A stretch of 18,350 nt of DNA, taken from contig JAMQCK010000648.1 of the NCBI GenBank assembly GCA_024196135.1, positions 1 through 18,350 of the forward strand, written 5' to 3'. Shown here piece after piece: positions 1 through 11,900 of the stretch (positions within the stretch are counted from its first letter, which is position 1; each line of letters begins with the position of its first letter). Origin of the DNA: Pleurotus ostreatus/Saccharomyces cerevisiae fusant. Its lineage: Eukaryota; Opisthokonta. Below the pieces are notes generated by a model, which searched no databases, was not told where the DNA came from, and saw only the letters and a list, made by a program, of their open reading frames with translations. The position numbers and the translations under genes were made by a program.

Positions 1-1333
<1,333 letters not shown>

Positions 1334-1479
1334 ATGTCGGGCACATTCAAGGCTGTACGCCAGATGCGTTTTCATCGCGGGAAATCTTGTCGACTGACGT
1401 TCCCTCCCCGCAGATCGTCAAATGTGATTTACTTCCCCTGCTCGTGTGCGGCGCGAAGGCTAATGCTTGCTCTGTGTAG
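1334..1479 (+). other. Microexons at the 5' end of the Tudor-SN gene
   Basis: Exon 1 codes only seven residues (1334-1354) and exon 2 is ten nucleotides (1414-1423), between introns 1355-1413 and 1424-1479. Reading straight through after 1423 meets a stop at 1477-1479. Splicing at GTGATT and TGTGTAG restores [12 protein letters not shown], the family's N-terminal pattern. Branch-like CTGAC and CTAAT motifs lie in the two introns. Confidence 0.75.
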
Positions 1480-4400
1480 CTGTCATCTCTGGGGACTCCC
1501 TCGTTCTGCGCGGAAAAGCTGGTCCGCAAGGTCAACCCCCCAAGGAGCGGTGCGCATACTTTGTACGCGCGCGCTGTGAACGCGACTGATCGTAACGCGT
1601 CTTCTCAGCATTGTGCATCTTGTAGATGTCGTGTCGCCTAGGCTAGGGAGCGCAACGAGGGAAGATGAGGTGTGTGATCGTCTGTGCAGTAGCAGCAGCG
1701 ACTGATCGCCCGCGCCAGCCTTGGGCCTTCGAAGCACGCGAGTACCTGCGCGCCGCTGCTGTAGGCAAGGAAATCACCTTCACATCCACGCACTCGCTTC
1801 CGCCGAACGACGAGACGCTTCGCGACCTTGGGACGGCAGACATCGGCGGACATGATCTGTCCGTGGAGCTCACCAAGGCCGGCTGGGCGACCGTGAAGGA
1901 TCACAAGGGCGCAGACGAGGACCCCCGTACAAAGTGCGTGCTTCACGTTCCTCAATTCTACGCGATCTGATTTCCTACCTAGAATGCTGCGCGAGCTGGA
2001 AAGCGAGGCAAAAGCAGCTGGTAAAGGCTTGTGGAACCCGCATGGCCCGATGGTACATCCAGTCTTTCCCCTCCATAGATACTCATTCACGAATAAACCG
2101 CTACTTAGGCTCGCAAAGTCCACTACACGATGCCAGAGGACTCGCAGGCCTTTCTTACGGAGTACAAGGGCAAGCAGCTTGACGCGATCGTCGAGCAAGT
2201 ACGCGACGGCACAACCCTTCGTGTGCGGCTGCTCCTTGACGGCGAGCACCAAATGGCAAACATCGCACTTGCTGGCGTGCGCAGTCCGCGAACTGCTGCA
2301 AAAGCTGGCGAATCCTCCGAGCCCTTCGCGGAAGAGGTGCGCACGCGAAGTCATCTTATAAGGAGAGTATAGCTCATTGTCTTGACAGGCGAAGTTCTTC
2401 GTCGAGTCCAGATTGTTGCAGCGCTCCGTCCGTGTTCAGATATTATCCTTGCCGAGTGCCGCTGCCATGCCTCTGCAAGGGAACGCGGCGCCGACGACAG
2501 CTACTATCTTCATTGGCACAGGTTCGGCACAGTACTCTTCACTGAAAGACGCGTACTAACGACTCGATTAGTGCTCCATCCAGCAGGCAATGTCGCCGAG
2601 TTCCTCGTATCCGCCGGCCTCGCGCGCATAGTCGACTGGCACGCTGGCATGCTCGCACCTAGCGGCGGAATGGAGAAGCTTCGCGCCGCCGAGCGAACGG
2701 CGAAGGAGAAGCGCCTGAACCTCTACGCCTCGCTACCTGCACCATCCGCCAACAAGGCAAACGGTTCAGCACTCAACGGACAGCCGCGCAACTTCGAGGC
2801 AACTGTCGTTCGCGTATGGAGCGCGGACCAGTTGAGCTTGCTGCCAAAGGATTCAAAGACGGAGCGCCGCGTCCAACTGAGCTCGACTCGTGGGCCGAAG
2901 TGCGCTTTCATCTTGAAGCCATGTTGAACGTGACTGATTGCTTGAATAGACCCTCGGACCCGAGACAGGCACCTTACGCGCAGGAGGCTAAGGAGTTCCT
3001 ACGGAAGAAGCTCATCGGCAAGCAGGTCAAGGTCACCGTCGACTTCATCCGGCCGAAGGAGGGCGACTTTGACGAGCGCGAATGCGTCACCATCCGCTAC
3101 GGTAACCAAAACGCGTACGCTCTTCTTTTCTGACTGTATGTCGTCTGGCTGATTGCGTCCGTGTAGCAACATCGCCGAACAGCTCATCGAGAAGGGCCTG
3201 GCGACTGCGTTGCGCCACAAACGTGACGACGAAGATCGCTCGCCCGACTACGACAAGCTGATGGCCGCGGAAGCAGCGTGAGTGGAGCCTGATTTTGTAC
3301 TTTTCGCAACACTGACGTTATCTTCCTGCAGTGCAGTAGGCGAGACCCGTGGCATGCATTCAGGCAAGGACTTGCCGCCTCCGAAACAGCCTCTGAACAT
3401 CTCCGAGGTAAGTAGCTTGATCACTGAGTAACATCCATTGCTCAATTTCTCATTAGTCTGCCCACCGCGCAAGTCAATACGTCAACGGCTTCAAGCGCTT
3501 GGGCCGGGTCCCTGCTGTCGTTGAATATGTTGCATCCGGCTCCCGCTTCAGGTATGGCGAATTCGCTGCCTCCCTCCTTTTCTCGCTCATGTGGATCCCA
3601 GGATATTCTTGCCCAAAGACAACCAGACGCTCACCCTGGTCCTCGGCGGCATCCGCGCGCCTCGCACTGCACGCAACCCTAGCGAGAAGAGCGAGCCGTA
3701 CGGCGAGGAGGCGTTCGAGTTCTCCACGCGCCGATACATGCAGCGCGACGTCGAGATCGAGGTTGACGGCGTGGACAAGTCTGGCGGCTTCATTGGCTCG
3801 TTGATCTTGAACAAGACGGAGAATGCGGCGGTTGCGCTGGTCCGGGAGGGGTTGGCAACAACGCATTCGTCGTCTGAGGGCTCGTCTTGGGCAAGGCAAT
3901 TGCAGGAGGCTGAGGTGTGTCAAGTTCGAACTGAGTCTTGGACAGGTGCTGATGAACTTATGCAGGCGGAAGCCAAGGAAGCCCGTCGCAACGTAGGTAC
4001 CCATTCGAAGGTCGCGAAATCCGAATTGACCATTCTTTAGATCTGGCAAAACGCTGACGAGAAGGTGGAAGTCGCACCGACAGTTGACACCAGCTCAGCA
4101 CTGGCACCCGAGTACCTCGACATCATTGTCAGCGACGTGCGCGCAAAGAATGACTTCACCTTCTCCGTGCAGATACTCAACACGGAGGGTAAGGAAACAC
4201 CCATTACCTCTTCACTCACGGTGCTTACCAGACGCTTCGCAGGTATCGCATCCTTGGAGAAGCTCATGCGCGACTTCTCGCTACACCACCAGGGCGCTGT
4301 CGCATCACCTCCAGGTTTCGTACCCAGGGGTGGCGACCTGGTGTCTGCACGCTTCTCCGACGGCGCTTGGTACCGCGCGAAGATCCGCCGCGCGTCGCCT

Positions 4401-4983
4401 GTCAAGAAGGAGGCTGAGGTCACCTTCATCGACTACGGCAACCAGGACACCATCCCATTCTCTGCGATACGCCCGCTCGACCCGAAGTTCCGCTCGCTGC
4501 CTGGTCAAGCGCACGATGCACGCTTGAGGTATGTTGAAGGCTTGCATCTCCATCTTCACAACATACTGAGACAGCTCCCAGCTTCATAAAGCTCCCTGCG
4601 CCTGACAGCGAGTACCACCCTGAAGCCGTTGATCGCTTCCGCGCGCTTTGCGAAGGGCGCAAACTCATCGCCAATATCGACCAGCGCGAGGGTAACTTGT
4701 TGCACCTGCGCCTCATCGACCCTACGGACCCTCAGTCCGCTGAGGACCCGCTGGCGTGCATCAATGCTGATCTCTTACGCGATGGTAAGCCGTCCTGCTT
4801 CACGAATCGATAACTTGGCTGATGATGATCTCCCAAGGTCTTGCCACTATCGACCGCAAGGGCTGCCGCTACATCAACGCCTACCCGCAGGTCCTGAAGA
4901 AGCTGCAGCAGTCGGTCAACCTTGCGAAGCGCGAGCGCCTTGGGATGTTCGAGTTCGGTGACATCGAGGAGGACGAGTATTAG
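1334..4983 (+). CDS. Tudor-SN / SND1-type staphylococcal nuclease-Tudor protein
   Basis: Multi-domain RNA-binding protein of the SND1/p100 family, known elsewhere for roles in RNA decay, splicing, stress granules and transcription. I read 19 exons: 1334-1354, 1414-1423, 1480-1549, 1609-1669, 1719-1933, 1983-2052, 2109-2336, 2389-2521, 2572-2899, 2950-3114, 3167-3277, 3332-3407, 3457-3551, 3602-3914, 3966-3992, 4041-4188, 4243-4528, 4582-4784 and 4838-4983. These give 901 aa with every phase consistent, the usual fungal length. Four SN-like domains lie at roughly 1-145, 160-320, 335-495 and 510-650. A Tudor domain lies at about 718-775 ([18 protein letters not shown], then FIDYGNQD), inserted in a fifth partial SN domain that runs to the end. 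Family hallmarks include [26 protein letters not shown] and KSGGFIGSL. The start is the ATG at 1334 in context ACCATGTCG, followed by the expected GTFKA-IVKS N-terminus. All 18 introns are 48-59 nt. Identity is certain; the first two tiny exons are the least secure part. Confidence 0.95.
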
Positions 4984-6013
4984 TGCGTTGCGATGTGTCG
5001 TCGTACCCTGCTGGGCACGCTGCTCTTTCCTGAATAACACGAATGACTGGGGCACGCAATCTCTGTGCCCCCACTACTCACTCAATCTCATCTGTGCGCG
5101 ACGTGTGAGGAAACTTACATGGCCTTGGAACATCGCTGCTTCCCAGACGTTGGGAACATGTCGCCCAAGAGCCTAGCACGTATCAAGCAGGCTGTGCTGT
5201 ACCACAATGTACGCCACCGCTGCCGCACTGCCCTTCGGGACGCGCGGGTTGAGGTAGCGATATGGGTCCAGTCCTTCACCTGCCAGTCGGGAAGCGTAGC
5301 CGTCGGTATAATTCCGTGAGCAGGCGTAGCGGCGAGGACAGGCTCTGATCCTTGCGTCTACGTACACGGTGGTGCCTGCGTCGATTGAGTCGCTCTATCC
5401 TGATACAGGTCCATCGGATCATTCTCGTCAAGCTCCCGCGCACGCCATGTCGATGGAATGGTCCAGGATTTCTTCAGCACAAGGAAGCTGCGTCGCTGAC
5501 CTTCTTCGGACGAGATCCAACTATGCCTGATGGTCGTGCGAATTGGGCCGGATGAGCCGAATCGCATGGGAGATAGGCACGACCGGGCGGTTTCCTTCGA
5601 CCGGCCTATCCAGCGGGAGTATCTCCTTGAGCTGACGGACATAGGCATGCAAGCCGAACCTATGCATCGCTCACATCACTGAACTCGAAGATGACGCATG
5701 CTACAAGATGAACAGGGCAGGGGCCGGTCTAGGTACGTCCTCCCTCGGGGCCTGTGCCCGCATACCGACCCCGCGTCTGCAGCGCAGATCAGCCACCATC
5801 CCGCCTCTGGGCGCTCTTTGCCCGTCGCTCATGATGTACCTTCCCGCAGAGCTACATGCGCCAGCGACATAGGCGTCTCGCCGTGTGGGTGATCAGGCGG
5901 CCTGCCTCAGCCTCGAAAAGCCTTTCGGGCAGGTATAAAAGGTAGACGTCCTTCAGGTCCAAGTTCCTCACGACTCCTGGTCTGCAGCACCTACGTCGTA
6001 CTAGCTCTTCAAG
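4984..6013. other. Gene-poor interval between Tudor-SN and arabinanase genes
   Basis: About 1 kb with no gene I can identify. Open stretches up to 96 codons occur on both strands around 5065-5650, but none shows a known motif, a good start, or a splice pattern joining them. The last 80 nt hold the core promoter of the arabinanase gene. I see no terminal inverted repeats or transposase remnants. Confidence 0.55.
5934..5940 (+). promoter_or_regulatory. TATA box of the arabinanase gene
   Basis: TATAAAA lies 74 nt upstream of the ATG at 6014, a typical distance for a fungal gene with a short 5' leader. It is the clearest TATA box in the window, which fits a regulated extracellular-enzyme gene. 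Assigned by sequence and spacing only. Confidence 0.7.
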
Positions 6014-7328
6014 ATGAAGCTCCAATACTGGGCCCTCGCTCTGCAGGCGTTCTTCGCACTACCGGCGCTCGCTACGCCTAACCCTCTGTCTGGCAGCTGT
6101 GAGTACTCGAATCGCCTTCTCAGTTACCGTCGATTAACGGCGCCCTTCCAGCGGATGTCGTCGTTCGTGACCCAGCTATCTGGTACAATTCCAACAACAA
6201 GGTAACCGGGTTCGACCTTTCACTGCAGAGATATGGGGCTCATCATGTTGGCAGAAATACTATGTCTTCGCGACCGACGAGAAGATCAAGATCTTCACTT
6301 CCAGCTCGCTTACCGGGTAAGCTCTGAGCTTCTTAAGAGAGACCTTTAACCCAATTCACACTCGCTGCAGGCCGTGGACGCGTCAGGGCTCTGTCCTTCC
6401 TAACTGCTCCAACATCCAACTCGACGGCCGATGCGCTCTATGGGCCCCCGATGTCAACTACGTTGATGGCCAATACGTGCTCTACTACTCCGTATCCAGC
6501 GTTGGCAGCCAGAACTCTGCCATCGGTGTTGCGACCTCTCCGTCTATGGACGCGGGAACCTGGACGGATCTGGGTGAAGTCATCCGGTCGAACCCAGGTG
6601 ACCCCTTCAATGCGAGTAAGTTGTGCTTGGCAGCCGTGGCGAACAGGTTCTGATCATTTTCATAGTCGACCCGAATCTCATCGATTCCAACGATGGCGAT
6701 GGTCTGAACGGATTGAAGCTTGCCTTCGGGTCTTACTGGAATGGCATCTACCAGGTCGGCCTTTGGCCGGACGTCAAGACCCGGGCATCTGTAAGAGGCT
6801 TCATCTGTGTCCATCGGATTGCGCTAACGTTCCTATCAGGACCTGCCTGGCACCCATCTAGCCGGTGCCAATGGTCGTCCAGCAGAGGGAGGTTTCGTCT
6901 ACAAGCCGCCTTCGTCGCAGTACTACTTCATGTTCTTCTCCGACGGTATCACGCCGTTCGACGGGGTAAGTTCTTCTCATTGCGTCCTTTTCAACATCTT
7001 CTGACGCCCACTTCAGGCTACCTCCAAGCCCGCCGCTGGCAAGGAGTACAAGGTCCTCGTTGGCCGTGGCGCGCGGGGCCTTGGTCCCTTCTACGGCCAG
7101 CTCGGCAATGACCTTACGCAGGACCTCAACCCGCCCACGGGAACGCTCGTGCTCGGCTCTCACGACAATGTGTACGCGCCGGGTGGTCAGAGCATCTTCC
7201 ATGACCCTGTCTCCAACCGCGACGTTATTGTGTACCACTACATCCCTAACGACAAGTTCGGCGGCCCGTCGTACCTCGGTATCAACTACCTCGACTTCTC
7301 TAGTGGGTGGCCGGTCGTTGTTGCCTAA
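6014..7328 (+). CDS. Secreted GH43 arabinan endo-1,5-alpha-L-arabinosidase
   Basis: Predicted extracellular glycoside hydrolase family 43 enzyme cutting alpha-1,5-arabinan side chains of pectin. Seven exons (6014-6098, 6152-6201, 6255-6316, 6371-6615, 6666-6790, 6840-6965, 7017-7328) give 334 aa with all phases matching and introns of 49-54 nt. Residues 1 to about 20 form a signal peptide: Lys2, then a hydrophobic stretch ending ALA. The three GH43 catalytic acids are visible: Asp35 in VVRDPAIW (base), Asp149 in AIDPNLI (pKa modulator) and Glu205 in RPAEGGF (acid). Also present are LWAPDV (about 89-94) and YYFMFFSDG, close to the YYLFYSSG motif of endo-arabinanases. There is no carbohydrate-binding module or C-terminal extension, so it is a bare five-bladed propeller. 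A TATA box lies 74 nt upstream. The fold and family are firm; endo-arabinanase rather than another GH43 specificity is inferred from motif resemblance. Confidence 0.92.
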
Positions 7329-8370
7329 ACCACAACGAGGCAGCACGCTTCGATCGTGGATATGGCTGGCTGGATCGTGCAAGTTCGGGTTATTCATTTG
7401 GGTGTGGAGGTTGTGTAGTCTATGTCCAGATGTGTATAATGGGAATGGGAAGCAATGAGATTGTCAAGTGTGTCTCAAAAGGAGACGACGTGCAGTAGAT
7501 CAGACAGATGGGATTTCCGCAAACCCGAAACAGATTCGAACATCATCACATGCCACGCACGTGGCCTGATCTTCGTCCACGTTGCCGCTGCATAAGTCCT
7601 TTGACTCTCGCCACATCGTATCTGGATTCGTCGGGTCCCCGTAGCGCCCAGCGCTTCCGCTCACTGCATATGGAGACCTAATCGATAAGCAGCGGAGCTA
7701 GTGAGATGCACTGCGGGGTCTTCACGCGCTCACCCTCCCCCGTAGCAGTTCGGACGCAATGGGATGGGACTACATTGTCCGTACGGTTCTATAACGTGGA
7801 TGCCTCAATGTAGCCACGTCTCAAAGTAATCTTAAGGTCGTAGATGAGAAGCGCCTGACCCATGGTTGAAACAGGCCCAAGCAGACGCTCCGAAACTGCC
7901 TAGACCTACAGATGCGATCAGGCAATGATTGGGTATGCTGTTGGCTTAGGTCCGGAAGAGCACACACCCGGCGCTTTTACGAGGCATTAGCGTTCCTTGG
8001 CTCGGATACACTCGTCAACTATGATGAACGCGATCGCATCCGTTCTCAGTCATCATTTGTGTGGACTTAGTCCACCTAGTGGTATGCGCGGACGCCCTCC
8101 TTGTCCTCCTTGTCGGTAAGCGGAGATCTTGATCCGCCAATCCCCAATACCCAGCTCGAGGTCCGGTCAACGAGCTGCAGTACGATAGGTGAGCATTCAT
8201 GTCCACATCCCACTATTAGATGTTGATGAAGGTCGCAAGGATCCTAGTATCCTTGGGCTGGGGACCACAACACGACCACTGCCGCTCTTTTCCAGAATGC
8301 ATAAATATGACGTTGAAACCAGCAAGTATCCAGCGAGGTTCCCTCCTTCTGCTTCGACCAGACCTCCGCG
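7329..8370. other. Gene-poor interval between arabinanase and NACHT genes
   Basis: About 1 kb. It should hold the arabinanase 3' UTR and the NACHT gene promoter. Short open frames on both strands carry no recognisable motif. One short palindrome (8061-8075) stands out. I see no transposon ends, RNA gene or tandem repeat. Confidence 0.55.
8061..8075. repeat. 15-nt palindrome GTGGACTTAGTCCAC
   Basis: Seven-nucleotide arms GTGGACT and AGTCCAC pair around one central T. An imperfect smaller palindrome, CCAC-CTA-GTGG (8072-8082), overlaps its right arm. It lies about 300 nt upstream of the NACHT gene start, in a stretch with no gene. It could be a dimeric regulator site or chance. Confidence 0.5.
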
Positions 8371-8951
8371 ATGCAGCCTACAGGTAACCAAAGTGCATTG
8401 CCAGAACATCATGCTCTTTATGTCCTTCAATGTGCGTTCCTTTCCTGCATAATGTCGACTTCGTACTGATCGTCACTTTCAGGCGAAAAGATACCCCGTA
8501 TCCTTTCTCCTTGGACTCAGACCGTCCGACCTATATACGCCGTGTTCAACATAGGATCGTTTGAAGACAACCGTCGCGAGTTGGACGACAAAGTCAAACC
8601 TCCCATCGTCGCGTACGTCGTGTCTCCGAATGGAACGTCATACGTCGCAGTTGACCTGACCGACATTCAGGTTCTGCTCTTCGCAAACGGTCGTTCGCAT
8701 TCGCCTTTTCGCCCAACACTTGCTCATGAAGGACGCGTGCATCGCGTCAGCAGAGTGTACTATAGCATCTATCGCATCCGAGGATTACCATGCAGGTATG
8801 CTGGTTCATCAACTGACCCTAGTCAAGCTAAGATACGCCCCCAGTCACCATTCCGCTGGCAATTTCCGGCAAGACAACTGACAGAAACACCACCCTTGTT
8901 CTCCATATTGCGAAGGGACATCTGAGCGTTACCGAGCAGCAAACCTTTACC
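8371..8951 (+). other. C2-like N-terminal exon block of the NACHT gene
   Basis: Four exons in consistent phase, separated by introns 8432-8482, 8613-8670 and 8796-8844 with CTGAT or CTGAC branch motifs. The translation has the alternating beta-strand pattern of the C2-type domain that precedes NACHT in related mushroom proteins: ALYVLQCEKIP, a tyrosine-valine strand IYAVFNI, then VVRIRLFAQHLLMKDACIASA and VTIPLAISGK. I judge C2 by pattern and position, not by calcium-binding residues, which are not obvious. Reading on in this frame stops at a TGA near 9006, so joining to the next part needs a further intron, perhaps 8952-9001. Confidence 0.6.
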
Positions 8952-11900
8952 GTCTATTCACGTTCTCTTCGCGCTGGATCAGGATGGCTGGCTATGTCAA
9001 GACGCTGACAGCAATCAGCGGACCTATTGCAGACGTGAGCGTTCATGCTTGTCGCCGTGAACCTTGTATCACACTCTGTAGGCGCACCCAATCGCGAGTG
9101 CAGTCGTATTCTGTTTGGAAAAGGGAGTCAAGGTAGGAAAGGCGTCGCATTGTTTTCCAGCATTATGCTGATATTTCCCGCAGGAGTTCGACAAGCGACT
9201 ACAGTGCAGCGAGGATGTTCTGCAATTGATCAACGATACCGCTGACGCAAGCAAGCGTATCAGCGAATGGCATGATAACCCTCGCTTCAACTATATGCGA
9301 CCGACGCAGCAGAGAACGGTTCAAGTGCTATTGCAGGAGGTCTACGAGATTCTGTCATACCTCCGCCCACTCTCGAACGCTTCTGCTTGTGAGTTTACTG
9401 CGATAACTCGAAAATCTAACTGAGCTGAACCAACCCAGTGCGCCGGTCTTCTACCCAGGTCGCCCATCGCGTGCAAGAGCTGCGCGGTCGTATCAAGGCT
9501 TTCATGCAGCAGTTCCAGGACAGTGGACACGTCGACACGCAGTTGGCAGTCTTCACCATACTCGAGGAAGCTCGTAAGCCGGTCCTTACTAGGCCGAAGT
9601 CTGCGTCTAATGGAGTGGACTTCGTAGGTCTCGAGCATCTGCCATACGCAAGAGGCGTGGACGCTTCTTCGAGTAAACTCTGCCTACCCGGAACTCGCGT
9701 GGCGTTACTCCAGGATATCGAAGACTGGGCGCGATCTCCAGACAGCCCTCGCGCCTACATCCTCTATGGCTCAGCGGGGAAAGGTAAATCTGCCATTGCA
9801 CACACAACGGCGAGACAGCTGGCAGGTCTCGGCTTCATCACACCATTTTTCGCCTTCGACAGAAGCGACCGGACCCGTGCTGCCCACCAACTCCTTCCAA
9901 CTATCGCTAAGTCACTCGCCGAGCAAAACAAACTCTATAGTCAGTACCTATGCAGCATGCGGTCCTCCCAGCTCTCGACCCGCGATCTCCAGGACCAGTC
10001 GAGCTACTTGATCACCGAAACTTTGGGAGACTGTACGGTTGGACCGCCTATCGTCTTCGTCATTGACGCCCTGGACGAGTGCCCTGTCGACAGCCCGGCG
10101 GCGGCTATCGAAAGGAGGAAGTTGCTGCACACCCTTCGCAGGTGTCTTGATCATGCGCGGCTGCCGACGAATGTCCGCTTCTTCCTCACATATCGCCAGG
10201 AGGAGGACGTGCACCATGTCCTTGGCCAACGACGAATACCCGCTATCCGCCGGTGTATTGACGAGGTCGAAGGTGCTGGCGAAGACTTGCGAAAGCTCGT
10301 CGCGGCCGCGCTCTCAGACATCGTCGGCGGTGGCCAGATCAACGACATCGCGGAGGTCGCGCAGGACTTGTTCGAATGCGCCGCCATTTTGTGCAGGGAG
10401 CTATCGACGTACAACTCAACGGCCATGGCGATTCCGCGAGCCATCAAGGAAAGCTGCAGGGACGATCCCGGAAATGTGCTCTGCCACACATACTACGCCA
10501 TTATGGAAACTCATTTCGATCCCCGCGACTCAGTCAGCATGGCGGCTTATCGGAAAGTGCTCTCCTGGATCTTCGCGGTACAGAGTCCACAGCCGTATGC
10601 CGTCTTCCGTAACTTCGAGAAGGTGCTACTCCCTCACCAAAGCGACTTATCCCGCGTACTTGGTGGCCTCAAATCGCTTCTGACCGGCGTGTTGGTCGAC
10701 AACAGCGCGACTCCGATCACGGCCCACCATACGTCCTTCCGCGACTTCCTCCTGGACGCCGGAGCGAGCGGGCCCTTCTGCCTAGCGTCAGAGCTCGATA
10801 TCGCAGATGAGGAACTGGCATACGCATGCTTCCGTATCGCCAACGATCCTGTCCGTGGGCTTCGGTATAACATATGCCAGTTGCCGACGTCTATGACCTT
10901 CAAGAAGGATATCAAGGACCTTTCCGAGCGTGTAAACAAGCATGTCTCGCCCAGTTTGCAATATGCTTGTCTCGCGACCTCTGCGCATCTCCTGCAGGGT
11001 GTAGCAGGTAAGCAGCATCTGATGCTTTTCGCGATAAATCTCTGATGCATCTTATTTATTAGGCGCGCGAGCGTCAGAGATTCGAGGCGAAGCCAAGGTT
11101 TTCATGGAGAAGAACTTCCTCTTCTGGCTGGAGGCGTGCGGATGGCTCGACAGTGCTCCGACGGCGGCTTCACAACAATTCGTACAGTGGTCGAAGGTAC
11201 GTGCGAGGCTTTCCGGTCTAAACGTGTACTTACTGCCGTACAGGCATCTGGCGCTACCGAGCTTGAACCTCTCATGGCGGACTGCGCGCAGTTTGAAGGC
11301 GAATTCCGAGACGCCATCATGGCCTCGCCTTTGCAGGTGTACATAAGCGGCCTACTCCTGTCTCCAAACGTCTCGCTGGCTCGCCAACTTCACCGCGCCC
11401 ACTTTGCGTTCCCTATCGACATTCCGGGATACGTGGTGAATAGTTGGCCTGACAGTGAACAATCGGTAAGCATACCTCGCGTTCATGCTTGCACTTAATC
11501 GCTCAACGAGCATTCAAGGGCTCGCCGGAAGGCTCTGAAGTCGATGCGAGCTCTGAAGATGCGTTGTCGAGCGACGTGCCAGCCGCTCGCGAAGGCATAT
11601 ACCTTGCGTCGCCTTCTCTCCGGATGGCACACGCATGGTCTGTGGTTCTGCAGATAGGACGATGCAGGTCTTCGACACGCAGACCGGGCAGCAGGTCGGA
11701 TCTGCGTTGAGCGGTCACGAGGGCGCCATCCTCTGCGTTGCCTTCACCGGCGATGGCAAGCGTATCTCATCCGGCTCGGAGGACAAGACCGCACGCATTT
11801 GGGACGCCGAGACTGGATGCCAGGTGGAAGGGCTTGCACCCCTTCGCCATAGCGGCGCTGTTCGCTCTGTCGCATTCTCGCCTGACGGCGCACGCATCGC

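Noticed and set aside
1638..2354. 238-codon minus-strand open frame
   Set aside because: Antisense to conserved Tudor-SN exons; GC-rich coding sequence commonly leaves the opposite strand open.
6858..7397. 179-codon minus-strand open frame
   Set aside because: Antisense to the arabinanase 3' exons and without family motifs.
8384..8404. 21-nt GT..AG segment near the NACHT gene start
   Set aside because: Too short to be spliced; reading through keeps the frame into the next exon.
8613..8925. Continuous 127-codon frame from 8542 as a separate gene
   Set aside because: A standard intron at 8613-8670 (GTACGT..CTGAC..CAG) moves into the frame that gives the C2-like sequence, and its tail has no protein-like pattern.
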